Assembly: GCF_014892515.1 (NCBI RefSeq)
Contig: NZ_JADBGR010000023.1
Span: forward strand, 1 to 45,646
Direction of reading: 5' to 3'
Source of the DNA: Myceligenerans pegani
Lineage (GTDB): Bacteria; Actinomycetota; Actinomycetes; Actinomycetales; Cellulomonadaceae
Length of the DNA: 45,646 nt
Shown here one piece after another: positions 15,838 through 23,534 of this stretch. A model generated the notes under the pieces. It was not told the DNA's origin, made no database searches, and saw only the letters and a program-made list of their open reading frames with translations. Numbering within the stretch: position 1 is the stretch's first letter; the number at the start of each line of letters is the position of its first letter. The translations under genes were made by a program, and so were the position numbers.

Positions 15838-16494
15838 ATGTCGGAGACGACGGGGCTCGTCGTGAAGGGATGGACCGTGTCCAAGCCATGGCCCGTGACG
15901 CTACGGGAGGACACCCCCGGCGGTGTCGTGGTGCTGCGTCCCCTGCGGCGGCGCGACGGCAAGGAGTGGTCGCGGCTGCGCGCCGACAACGCCGCCTGGC
16001 TCGAGCGGTGGGAGGCGACGTCGCCCCTCACCGGTGAGAACCGGATGACGGCGGCGTCGTTCCACGAGTACGTGCGCACGCTGTCCAACCAGGCGCGCTC
16101 GGGAACCTTGCTGCCGTTCGGCATGGAGCTCGACGGCGAGCTCGTCGGCCAGCTCACCGTGGCGTCGATCACGTACGGGTCGCTGTGCTCGGCGAGCATC
16201 GGCTACTGGGTGTCCGAGCACGTGGCCGGGCGGGGTGTGACCCCGACCGGCGTCGCCATGGCGACCGACTACTGCTGGTTCGTGCTGGGGCTGCACCGCA
16301 TCGAGATCAACATCCGTCCCGAGAACAAGCCGAGCCTGCGCGTCGTGGAGAAGCTCGGTTTCCGGGACGAGGGTGTGCGCGAGCGCTTCCTGCACATCCA
16401 GGGCGACTGGCGCGACCATCGCACGTTCGCACTCACCTCGGAGGAGGTGCCGGGCGGCCTGCTGGCCCGCTGGCAGGCGACGCGCGAGGGGTAG
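15838..16494 (+). CDS. rimJ: RimJ-type GNAT N-acetyltransferase
   Basis: From ATG 15838, preceded by GAGGAA, the frame gives 218 residues with a GNAT fold of the ribosomal-protein-alanine acetyltransferase type. It shows VVLRPLRRRDGKEW at the start, ELVGQLTVASI, then SIGYWVSEHVAGRGVTPTGVA (acetyl-CoA pyrophosphate loop), LHRIEINIRPENKPSLRVVEKLGF and the C-terminal HIQGDWRDH. These enzymes acetylate protein N-termini such as ribosomal S5. An upstream extension to 15733 is open but lacks a start signal. It is divergent from the cyclo-ligase gene and convergent with the MarR gene. The target is inferred from family only. Confidence 0.85.
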   Translation: MSETTGLVVKGWTVSKPWPVTLREDTPGGVVVLRPLRRRDGKEWSRLRADNAAWLERWEATSPLTGENRMTAASFHEYVRTLSNQARSGTLLPFGMELDGELVGQLTVASITYGSLCSASIGYWVSEHVAGRGVTPTGVAMATDYCWFVLGLHRIEINIRPENKPSLRVVEKLGFRDEGVRERFLHIQGDWRDHRTFALTSEEVPGGLLARWQATREG

Positions 16495-16509
16495 GCGCAG
16501 CTCCACCCG

Positions 16510-17055
16510 TCATCCGGCAGGTGGCGTCGCCGCGCGGGCGACCACCCCGCAGGGGTCGTCGTCCTCGGTGATGCTGCTCGCGGCGCGTTCGAGCAGATCC
16601 CGGAATCGCACCCGGTCCTCGGGCGGCAGCCCGGAGAGCAGGTCCTCCTCGGCGTCCGCGACCCGGACGTCCACCTCGGCCAGCTTGGTCCGGCCGCGCG
16701 CCGTGGCGACGATGCGCCGCGCCCGGCGGTCCGCGGGATCCTGCCGCCGCTCGACGAACCCGCACTCGACGTACCGGTCGATGAGGTAGGTCATCACGGT
16801 CCGGTCGATACCGAGCCGCGCGGCGAGCGATGCCTGCGTGGGCGGCGCGTCGTGCACGACGACGCGGAGCACCTGATAGCCCCGCATCCCGTCGGGCAGA
16901 TCCTCGGTCGCGGCCTCGACACGCGTGCTCCATTCGCGCAGCAGCGCGACGAGTGACCAGCTCAGCCCCAGGCTCGGGCCGGGGACGGCGTGCTCGTGGG
17001 CGGCGGCCGGCGCCGTCGGCTTGCGAACGGTGCTCGCGCGGGTGGACATGGACAT
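16510..17055 (-). CDS. MarR-family transcriptional regulator
   Basis: The 181-residue product has the winged-helix core of MarR proteins: a dimerisation helix (LGLSWSLVALLREWSTRVEAA), QVLRVVVHDAPPTQASLAARLGIDRTVMTYLIDRYV as the helix-turn-helix, and the wing with ERRQDPADRRARRIVATARG. A C-terminal dimer helix follows. MarR proteins repress divergent or own genes and are released by small aromatic ligands or oxidants. The divergent gene at 17186 encodes a flavin oxidoreductase, and the 130-nt gap holds a perfect palindrome. It therefore most likely controls that gene and itself. Ligand unknown. Confidence 0.9.
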   Translation of the reverse strand: MSMSTRASTVRKPTAPAAAHEHAVPGPSLGLSWSLVALLREWSTRVEAATEDLPDGMRGYQVLRVVVHDAPPTQASLAARLGIDRTVMTYLIDRYVECGFVERRQDPADRRARRIVATARGRTKLAEVDVRVADAEEDLLSGLPPEDRVRFRDLLERAASSITEDDDPCGVVARAATPPAG

Positions 17056-17105
17056 GTGGCCATCCTACCCGGAATCAGCTGCCGACAAGATGAGTTGTGG
17101 CTGAT

Positions 17106-17126
17106 ATCGTCTGTCGAGCAGACGAT
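17106..17126. promoter_or_regulatory. Palindromic operator between MarR gene and flavin oxidoreductase gene
   Basis: ATCGTCTG-TCGAG-CAGACGAT is a perfect 8-bp inverted repeat with a 5-nt centre, the size of a MarR dimer site. It lies 50 nt upstream of the marR-type start and 59 nt upstream of the oxidoreductase start. Confidence 0.65.
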
Positions 17127-17185
17127 CGCCGCTCACCGTATGCCGGTCGGGCGGCACCATCGAGAGAATCGCAGGGCACATCACC

Positions 17186-19477
17186 ATGACGGACTACGGG
17201 CACGAGCTGCAGTTCGGTACGTTCCTCACCCCGGCCAACGCGGACCCGCAGGTGCCGGTCCAGCTGGCGCGGCTCACCGAGCGGGCCGGGCTCGATCTGG
17301 CCACGTTCCAGGACCATCCCTACCAACCGGCCTTCCTCGACACGTGGACCCTCCTGACCTGGGTCGCCGCCGCGACCGAGCGGATCACGGTGTCGGGCAA
17401 CGTGCTCAACCTGCCGCTGCGCCCGCCCGCGGTGCTGGCCCGTTCCGCGGCCAGCCTGGACCTCCTGTCCGGCGGCCGGTTCGCGATGGGACTGGGCGCG
17501 GGCGGCTTCTGGGACGCGATCGAGGCCATGGGCGGCCCGCGCCGCTCGCCGGGCGAGGCGGTCGAAGCGCTCGAGGAGGCGCTGCGGGTCATGCGCGGCA
17601 TCTGGGACCCGCACGACCGCACCCCGCTGCGCGTGCCGGGCGACCACTACCGCGTCGCCGGCGCCAAGCGCGGCCCGGAGCCGGCGCATGACATCCCGGT
17701 GTGGCTCGGCGCCTACAAGCCGCGCATGCTCCGGCTGATCGGCCGGCAGGCCGACGGCTGGCTTCCCTCGCTCGGCTACATGAAGGACGGCGACCTGGCG
17801 CGGGGCAACGCCGTCATCGACGAGGCCGCCGCGGAGGCGGGGCGCGACCCGGCGGAGATCCGCCGCCTGCTCAACCTGGGCGGTGCGATCCGCCCCACGA
17901 GCTCCGGATTCCTCCAGGGACCGGTGGACCAGTGGATCGAGGAGCTGACCCGGCTGGCGCTGGAGGACGGCATCGGCACGTTCATCTTCATGGCCGACGA
18001 CCCGGAACTGATCGAGACCCTCGGCGGCGAGATCGCGCCCGCGGTGCGCGAGGCGGTCGCCGCCGCGCGGCGCGCCGCCGGCACCACCCCGGCGTCGGCC
18101 CGACGCGGCACGAAGGCGCTGGCTGCGCGTCGTGACGGCATCGACTACGGCTCTCTCCCCGCGGACCTGGCCGAGCGTGCCGTCGAGCCCGGCGACCGCG
18201 AGTACGAGTCCGTGCGCCACAACTACCTGCGGGAGGGCGCACCCGGCATCGTGCTGCGCCCGCGCGGTGCCGGCGAGATCGTCTCGGCTCTCGACTGGTC
18301 GCGCGAGCAGGCGGTGCCCTTCGCGGTGCGCTCGGCCGGGCACGGTATCTCGGGCCGGTCGACCAACGACGGCGGCATCGTGCTGGACCTGGGCGCGCTG
18401 CGCTCCGTCGAGGTGGTCGACGAGGCGACACGCCGGGTGCGGATCGGCGCGGGCGCCACGTGGGGCGAGGTCGCGGAGGCGCTGGCGCCGCGCCGCTGGG
18501 CGATCACGTCGGGCGACTACGGCGGCGTCGGCGTCGGCGGGCTCGGCACCACCGGCGGCATCGGGTTCCTGGGCCGGCTGCAGGGCCTGACCATCGACCG
18601 CGTCGTCGCCGCCGAGATGGTGACCGCGTCCGGCGACGTGCTGCGGGTGTCCGCCGACGAGCACCCGGACCTGTTCTGGGCGCTGCGTGGCGCGGGCGGC
18701 AACATGGGCGTGGTGACCTGGCTGGAGGTCCGCGCCGGGGAGGTGGGCGACGTCGTCTTCTCGCAGATGACGCTCGATGCGACGGACACCGCGGGACTGC
18801 TCGAGAAGTGGGGTGCGGCCGTGGAGGCGGCGCCACGCGGACTCACGTCGTTCCTGTACCTCGCCGCCGCCCGGCGGGACCAGGGGCCGCTCGCGCAGCT
18901 CATGACCATGTACGCCGCCGAGAGCGCGGACGCCGACCCCGACGCCGCGATCGCCGCGTTGGAGACGCTCGCCGACGCCGGCCCGCTGCTCGCCCACCAG
19001 GCGCAGCTCCTGCCCTACTCGGCCGTGGTCTCCCGGCAGTCCCGGCACCACTCCGGCGGCGGGACCCCGGCGGCCCGGTCCGGCCTGCTCGCGCACCTCG
19101 ACCGGGACGCGAGCCGCGCGGTCGAGAGGCTGCTCGCCTCGGGCGCGTCGCACTTCACGGCGATCCGTGCCACGGGCGGCGCGGTGCACGACGTCGATCC
19201 GGACAGCACGGCCTACGCCCACCGGCACCAGAACTTCGCGCTCTCGGCCCTGTCGTCCCGGCAGTCGACGATCAACGAGGTGTGGGACGCGGAGATCCGC
19301 CCGGTGCAGGACGGCTCGTACCTGTCCTTCGACACCGACACGCGCCCGGAGCGGTTGCTGGAGGCGTTCCCCGAGCCGACCCTCTCGCGGCTGCGCGAGG
19401 TCAAGGCCACCTACGACCCGGCGAACGTGTTCCGGTCGAACTTCCCGATCCCGCCGGCAGAACTCCTGGCCGCGTGA
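17186..19477 (+). CDS. Fused LLM-class flavin oxidoreductase and FAD-linked (BBE-type) oxidase
   Basis: The 763-residue protein joins two flavoenzymes. Residues 1-295 are a luciferase-like (LLM, F420/FMN) domain with LDLLSGGRFAMGLGAGGFW and IPVWLGAYKPRMLRLIGRQADGW split over that region. After an Ala/Arg linker, residues about 350-525 form a PCMH-type FAD domain: VRSAGHGISGRSTNDGG, where His386 is placed like the FAD-linking His of BBE enzymes, then GLGTTGGIGFLGR. The last 50 residues carry the BBE ending YDPANVFRSNF. The second Cys of bicovalent enzymes is not seen. Similar fusions exist in Actinobacteria. It probably oxidises a small organic molecule and is likely controlled by the adjacent MarR protein. 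Substrate unknown. Confidence 0.88.
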   Translation: MTDYGHELQFGTFLTPANADPQVPVQLARLTERAGLDLATFQDHPYQPAFLDTWTLLTWVAAATERITVSGNVLNLPLRPPAVLARSAASLDLLSGGRFAMGLGAGGFWDAIEAMGGPRRSPGEAVEALEEALRVMRGIWDPHDRTPLRVPGDHYRVAGAKRGPEPAHDIPVWLGAYKPRMLRLIGRQADGWLPSLGYMKDGDLARGNAVIDEAAAEAGRDPAEIRRLLNLGGAIRPTSSGFLQGPVDQWIEELTRLALEDGIGTFIFMADDPELIETLGGEIAPAVREAVAAARRAAGTTPASARRGTKALAARRDGIDYGSLPADLAERAVEPGDREYESVRHNYLREGAPGIVLRPRGAGEIVSALDWSREQAVPFAVRSAGHGISGRSTNDGGIVLDLGALRSVEVVDEATRRVRIGAGATWGEVAEALAPRRWAITSGDYGGVGVGGLGTTGGIGFLGRLQGLTIDRVVAAEMVTASGDVLRVSADEHPDLFWALRGAGGNMGVVTWLEVRAGEVGDVVFSQMTLDATDTAGLLEKWGAAVEAAPRGLTSFLYLAAARRDQGPLAQLMTMYAAESADADPDAAIAALETLADAGPLLAHQAQLLPYSAVVSRQSRHHSGGGTPAARSGLLAHLDRDASRAVERLLASGASHFTAIRATGGAVHDVDPDSTAYAHRHQNFALSALSSRQSTINEVWDAEIRPVQDGSYLSFDTDTRPERLLEAFPEPTLSRLREVKATYDPANVFRSNFPIPPAELLAA

Positions 19478-19676
19478 GGGTAGGCGACCGCGTCGCGTGA
19501 GTGCGCGACGGCGGATCGGGGCGGCAGGCCGGGACGGCACGCCCGAAATTGGCTGGCCCCCGGCGCCGTCGTCGGACATCGTGAGGAACCCACCGCGTCA
19601 TGACCGATCCGCACGGCATATCGGGCACTACCAGGTCCCCGGGCGTGTCGATCACAGGAGGGCCTTGACAACCGCC

Positions 19677-19682
19677 TAACGT
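19677..19682 (+). promoter_or_regulatory. -10 box of the sepX-like gene (leaderless start)
   Basis: TAACGT is followed by 6 nt and the GTG at 19689; no Shine-Dalgarno precedes the start. The nearby TTGACA at 19665 is too close to be its -35. Confidence 0.45.
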
Positions 19683-19688
19683 CGTGTC

Positions 19689-21107
19689 GTGGAATCGGCC
19701 GCAGGGGTGACAGTCGTGGCACTGTTTGTCCTGTGGCTGGGGTACTGGGCGCCGTACCTGATCCGCCGGCGCGGGGATCTCGCGGCCGCCCGGATCGACG
19801 ACCGGTTCTCCGGTGGGTTGCGGGTCGTCGCCGTGAGCGGCGGCACGGTGTTCCGCACCGGGCGTACCGGACCAGGGCCGGACGGACCGAGGCCGACCAG
19901 CAGGAATCCGACCACGAGGAATTCGACCGGGCGGGACGTGACCGGACAGGATGTGACCGGACGGCGTCTGACTGGACAAGGGCGAGGAGGAGCCATGACG
20001 ACCGGGACCGATGGTTCGCGCCTGACCGGCGCGCGCCCGGCTCCGCTCGTGCGCACTCCGGACGACGTCGAGACCCCGGCACAGCGCCGGGCGCTGGCGG
20101 AGCAGCGTGCCCGCCGGGCCGTTCGTGCCCGACGACGGTTCGTGCTGACCCTCTTCCTTCTCGTGACCTTCCTCGCCGCCTGGGCGGCGGTGGTCGCGGT
20201 CCCGGTGCACTGGGGCGTCGCGGTGGCGCCGACCGCGCTCCTGGCGGTGGCCCTGGCGCTGGGGCGGCGCGCGGCTGTCAGGGCACGCCGGGCCGAGGAC
20301 GCGATCGAGGCGGCGCGACGTGCCGCGCGGCAGCGGGCCACGCAGGCGCGTGCGCTGGCGAACGGGGGGCCGTACGCGCCGCGCAACCGGATGCGGGTCA
20401 CGGGCGCTACCGAAGAGGTGGTGCCCGCGGCGAAGAAGGGTGGCGTGCTCGACGAACTGCTGACCGTGCCCGAGCCGGCGTCCGCGAAGATCGTGGACGA
20501 GAGCGGGGCGCCGGCCGTCGAGGGCGCGACGGACGGCGCCGCGGGCGAGGAGGGCGCGGGCGTCGGCGGTGGCGCCTGGGCCCCCGTCCCGGTGCCCCTG
20601 CCGACGTACGTCACGAAGCCGCCGGCGCCACAGGTGACGGCGAGACCCGCCGCCGCGCGGGTGCCGGACGGCAAGACGACGGACGGTGCGGCGACGGACG
20701 GTGCGGGCCGGGCCGGTACCGGGAAGACCGGTGCGGGCCGGGCCGACGGCACGAGCCGTGCGGGCAGGTCCGACGAGGCCTCGGCTCGGCTGGCCGCCGC
20801 CATGCGGGCGTCGGCCGGGAAGCCGGTGGTGTCGGGTGACCCGGTGGCTGAGCGGTCTGCTGCAGAGCGGTCCGCCGGTGAGCGGTCCGCCGGTGAGCGG
20901 CCTGCGGGTGAGCGACCGGCCGAGCATGTGCGGCCCGGCGCCGAGGTCGCCGACGGCCGAGGAACCGAGCACGCGCCCGCACCGTCGTCGGACACGGCGA
21001 TGCACCCCGACGAGGAGGAACTCATGCGGCCGACGCCGCGCGTGCGCGACGAGACGCTCGCGCAGCCGCTGGAGCAGATCCTGGCGCGCCGCCGAGCGGC
21101 GGGCTGA
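19689..21107 (+). CDS. sepX: SepX/GlpR-family divisome membrane protein
   Basis: The 472-residue protein begins with a membrane segment (TVVALFVLWLGYWAPYLI) followed by RRRGDLAAARIDDRFSGGLRVV. This matches the N-terminus of the actinobacterial division protein SepX, called GlpR in Corynebacterium. A variable linker follows, then two adjacent membrane helices (about residues 150-169 and 173-193) and a long acidic/Ala-rich disordered C-terminus ending EEELMRPTPRVRDETLAQPLEQIL. SepX/GlpR works with FtsZ and the gephyrin-like Glp/MoeA protein at the septum. Its place downstream of rimJ agrees with the locus in other Actinobacteria, although a MarR/oxidoreductase pair is inserted between them here. 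The linker contains 15-bp tandem repeats. The GTG fits a leaderless transcript. Confidence 0.7.
   Translation: MESAAGVTVVALFVLWLGYWAPYLIRRRGDLAAARIDDRFSGGLRVVAVSGGTVFRTGRTGPGPDGPRPTSRNPTTRNSTGRDVTGQDVTGRRLTGQGRGGAMTTGTDGSRLTGARPAPLVRTPDDVETPAQRRALAEQRARRAVRARRRFVLTLFLLVTFLAAWAAVVAVPVHWGVAVAPTALLAVALALGRRAAVRARRAEDAIEAARRAARQRATQARALANGGPYAPRNRMRVTGATEEVVPAAKKGGVLDELLTVPEPASAKIVDESGAPAVEGATDGAAGEEGAGVGGGAWAPVPVPLPTYVTKPPAPQVTARPAAARVPDGKTTDGAATDGAGRAGTGKTGAGRADGTSRAGRSDEASARLAAAMRASAGKPVVSGDPVAERSAAERSAGERSAGERPAGERPAEHVRPGAEVADGRGTEHAPAPSSDTAMHPDEEELMRPTPRVRDETLAQPLEQILARRRAAG
20850..20924 (+). repeat. Five 15-bp coding tandem repeats in the sepX-like gene
   Basis: Units starting at 20850, 20865, 20880, 20895 and 20910 (consensus GAGCGGTCCGCCGGT) encode a repeated Glu-Arg-Ser/Pro-Ala-Gly pattern in the cytoplasmic tail. 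Copy number changes would stay in frame. Confidence 0.75.
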
Positions 21108-21122
21108 CCGGCTCCGCGGGAA

Positions 21123-21159
21123 CGGCTCGCCGGCGGGGAGATGACCCGTCGGCGAGCCG
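21123..21159. terminator. Hairpin between the convergent sepX-like and pectinesterase genes
   Basis: CGGCTCGCCG (21123-21132) pairs perfectly with CGGCGAGCCG (21150-21159) around a 17-nt loop, in the 57-nt gap between the two stop codons. No T-run. Confidence 0.55.
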
Positions 21160-21164
21160 CGACG

Positions 21165-22676
21165 TCAGCCGATCGACGGCTGCGGGCCCGCGCTCGCCGA
21201 CAGGATCGCCGGCATGTCCGCGCCGGACCGGTCGATCGGGTCCCAGCCGTCGTCGCCGGCCAGGTACCGCTCCGGGGTGTAGTTCGCGGCCTGGGCGGGC
21301 GTGAGCTGCGGGCGGTTGTTGTTCTCCGTGGCGCCGGGTCCGGTGTTGGCGTACTCGAAGTAGCGGGCGTTCTGCCACGTGGCGTCGCCCATGTTGATCC
21401 AGGGCTGAGCCGTCTCGATCGTCGCCGACAACTCCGACTCCCGGTACACCACCTGGGCGCCCTGCCGCCACGGGCGGCCCAGCTGCGTGGTGCCGTCCGT
21501 GGCACCCCTGATCTCCGACCGGTAGAAGAGGAACCCGTACGGGTTCTCGGCCGGGGTGCTCGCCGCGGTGATCGGACCGCCGGTGGAGCGCTTCTCGTAG
21601 ATCAGGCAGCGGTGGAAGACGGCGATCCCGCCCCCGAAGATGAAGTCGACCGTGCCCTCGATGTAGGTGTCGCTCACGTAGGCGCGGGCGTCGTTGTTCA
21701 CGAGGAACGTGTCCTGGTCGCCGAGCAGGCGCAGGTCGTCGAGGACCGCGCGGTCCGCGTTGAGGTAGAGGGCGAGGGCCTGGGACTGCCCGTTCGCCGC
21801 CTCGTCGTAGTCGTTCTCGATCGTCAGGTTGTCGGCGAAGAAGTCGTGGCCCAGGACGACGGCGGTCGCGCTGCCTCGAAGGCTGCCCGCCTGGCCCGCG
21901 CTCACGTTGTTCACGATGACGGTGTCCGCGGCCCTGCCACCGCCGATCAGCGAGACGTACGGCTTGTTCGACGGCACGATCACCGTCTCGCGGTACGTGC
22001 CCGGCTTGATCGTGATCGTGACGGGCTGCGTGTTGCCCGCCGGGACGGCGTCGATCGCCGCCTGGACGGTGGTGTACGTGCCGGTGCCGTCGGCGGCGAC
22101 GGTGTACTCGCCGTCGTTCCCGCTGCCTCCCCCGCCGGCCGTGGTGAAGTGCCACTTCTTGTCGTCGGCCGTGGTGCACTGCCCCTGGACGGTCTGCGCG
22201 CCCGACGACGTCGAGCCGTTCCGCACCGTGAGGCACAGGCCGCTGTGCACGTTGACGACCTGGTAGGCACCCTCGCTGCCCTCCACCAGCGTCCAGTGCT
22301 GCCAGGCCGACCCCTTGCAGGACCACTGCAGCACCTCGGCACCGATCGCCGTCGAACCGCCCGCCACATCGAGGCACAGGCCGTTGTCGGCGTTGACGAT
22401 CTCGAACGCGCCCGACCCGGCGTCGATCAGGCGGAACCGCTGCCAGGCGGCGCCCTCGGCGCAGCCCCACTGCTGGAGGACCGTGCCCGGGTCGTCGGAG
22501 GCGTCGGAGACGTCGAGGCACATGCCGGTGTGGCCGGCGGTGAGGGTGTAGGTGCTGCCCGCCGTGGGTGAGTCGGCGCGGGCGACAGTGCTCGCGGTGA
22601 GGGTGGCGGCGGCCGTCAGGGCTGCCGCGGCGATGACGGCTACGGCGTTTCTGGCGCGTCGAGGCATGCGTTTCAC
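21165..22676 (-). CDS. Secreted pectinesterase with N-terminal ricin-type lectin (CBM13) domain
   Basis: The 503-residue protein has a signal peptide ending at about residue 35 (TVARADS). A beta-trefoil ricin-type domain spans about 38-180 and shows repeated Q-W motifs (GTVLQQWGC, AEVLQWSC, SAWQHWTLVEG). A Gly/Ser linker and a family 8 pectin methylesterase domain follow. Catalytic residues are visible: Asp322 in GDQDTFL, Asp344 in GTVDFIFGG and Arg404 in LGRPWR. It demethylates homogalacturonan outside the cell, with the lectin domain probably holding it on polysaccharide. It stands alone. A LacI-type operator-like site lies about 115 nt upstream. Confidence 0.95.
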   Translation of the reverse strand: MKRMPRRARNAVAVIAAAALTAAATLTASTVARADSPTAGSTYTLTAGHTGMCLDVSDASDDPGTVLQQWGCAEGAAWQRFRLIDAGSGAFEIVNADNGLCLDVAGGSTAIGAEVLQWSCKGSAWQHWTLVEGSEGAYQVVNVHSGLCLTVRNGSTSSGAQTVQGQCTTADDKKWHFTTAGGGGSGNDGEYTVAADGTGTYTTVQAAIDAVPAGNTQPVTITIKPGTYRETVIVPSNKPYVSLIGGGRAADTVIVNNVSAGQAGSLRGSATAVVLGHDFFADNLTIENDYDEAANGQSQALALYLNADRAVLDDLRLLGDQDTFLVNNDARAYVSDTYIEGTVDFIFGGGIAVFHRCLIYEKRSTGGPITAASTPAENPYGFLFYRSEIRGATDGTTQLGRPWRQGAQVVYRESELSATIETAQPWINMGDATWQNARYFEYANTGPGATENNNRPQLTPAQAANYTPERYLAGDDGWDPIDRSGADMPAILSASAGPQPSIG

Positions 22677-22791
22677 GATCCAACTCCTTCGTCGGGCTCG
22701 GCGCTCGCGGGCCGGACGAGTGCTGATGGCCGCGCGACAGGCTCTACAACGTAGTAAACGGACATTCAGGCGGCAAGGGAGGTGCGGCGGA

Positions 22792-22803
22792 TTAAACGGT
22801 TAA
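22792..22803. promoter_or_regulatory. LacI-family-type operator upstream of pectinesterase
   Basis: TTAAACGGTTAA contains the AAACGNTT core common to LacI-family operators in Actinobacteria and is nearly symmetric. No LacI gene is in the window, so any regulator would be encoded elsewhere. Confidence 0.4.
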
Positions 22804-22965
22804 GGCGTTGTGGGTTGGGTGGCCGCTGGGGCCTTGGCCAAGAGGTTGGCGTCGCGGCCACGAGGTTCTCGGGCGTCGGTCGAGAGCGCCTGTCGCCAAG
22901 CCCGTGGTCGTGTCGCTGACCTTGCGGTCGCGGTGCCCGGTGTGGCGCGTACCACCCGGTTTGAT

Positions 22966-22996
22966 TTGCGGACCTGGTCAGGTGGGGTGCTAACCT
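22966..22996 (+). promoter_or_regulatory. Promoter of tRNA-Ala
   Basis: TTGCGG (22966-22971) and TAACCT (22991-22996) are spaced by 19 nt, and the mature tRNA begins 13 nt after the -10 box. Confidence 0.45.
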
Positions 22997-23008
22997 GTTC
23001 CAGCACTC

Positions 23009-23081
23009 GGGGCTATGGCGCAGTTGGTAGCGCGTCTCGTTCGCAATGAGAAGGTCGGGGGTTCGAATCCCCCTAGCTCCA
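23009..23081 (+). tRNA. tRNA-Ala (anticodon CGC)
   Basis: The acceptor stem GGGGCTA/TAGCTCC carries the G3:U70 wobble that marks alanine tRNAs. The anticodon loop is TTCGCAA (CGC), and the T arm is GGGGG-TTCGAAT-CCCCC. CCA is not encoded. An excisionase/integrase pair follows, so its 3' end is the likely attachment site of the element to the right. Confidence 0.96.
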
Positions 23082-23089
23082 CCCGGTGA

Positions 23090-23122
23090 AAGGCCGCTGA
23101 TCCGCAGATCAGCGGCCTTTTT
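23090..23122 (+). terminator. Rho-independent terminator after tRNA-Ala
   Basis: AAGGCCGCTGATC (23090-23102), loop CGCA, then GATCAGCGGCCTT followed by TTT: a perfect 13-bp stem with a T-run. It lies between the tRNA and the integration genes. Confidence 0.9.
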
Positions 23123-23273
23123 CGTGCCCTCACGGGAGCTCGCAGGGCATCGGACATTTAGGGACGATGCGATGACGATGACACGGTTCGTGACACGGTT
23201 GGGGTGCCGACCGTTGGCCGCAGTTGCCCACGATGGCGCTCGCGGCCAGGGGCGCCAGGCGCACCTGGAAGGC

Positions 23274-23528
23274 ATGAGCACGACGCACTCACCCGAGGGG
23301 CCGATGGACCGCAGCGCGCCCCTGTGGACGCTGGACGAGCTGTGCGCGTTCCTGCGTACGACGCCGGCCACGGTGCACACCTGGCGCAAGAGCGGGCGTG
23401 GTCCGCGCGCGTACCGGGTGGGCCGGCACCTGCTGTTCGCCGAGCCCGACGTGCGCGCGTGGCTGGCCGAGCACGCCGACCGGATGGACGACGCCGGTCA
23501 CAGCGACGCTGACGGGTCAGGGTGGTGA
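23274..23528 (+). CDS. xis: Excisionase-like helix-turn-helix protein
   Basis: The 84-residue protein has the MerR/excisionase winged-helix pattern: LWTLDELCAFLRTTPATVHTWRKSG followed by GPRAYRVGRHLLFAEPDVRAWLAEH. Such proteins bend DNA at attachment sites and direct integrase toward excision. The start is uncertain: ATG 23274 has GGAAGG too close to it, while the ATG at 23304, with GAGGGG just upstream, may be the real one and gives 74 residues. Its stop lies 6 nt before the integrase ATG, so the two are co-transcribed. Confidence 0.82.
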   Translation: MSTTHSPEGPMDRSAPLWTLDELCAFLRTTPATVHTWRKSGRGPRAYRVGRHLLFAEPDVRAWLAEHADRMDDAGHSDADGSGW

Positions 23529-23534
23529 TCCGCC

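Larger units (their letters stand above)
22677..23008. other. Intergenic region between pectinesterase and tRNA-Ala
   Basis: This 332-nt stretch holds no convincing gene. It contains the pectinesterase upstream region with a LacI-type operator near 22792-22803 and the tRNA-Ala promoter at 22966-22996. Confidence 0.6.

Noticed and set aside
19665-19670. TTGACA as a -35 box for the sepX-like gene
   Set aside because: Only 6 nt separate it from the TAACGT -10 box, far below the needed 16-19 nt.
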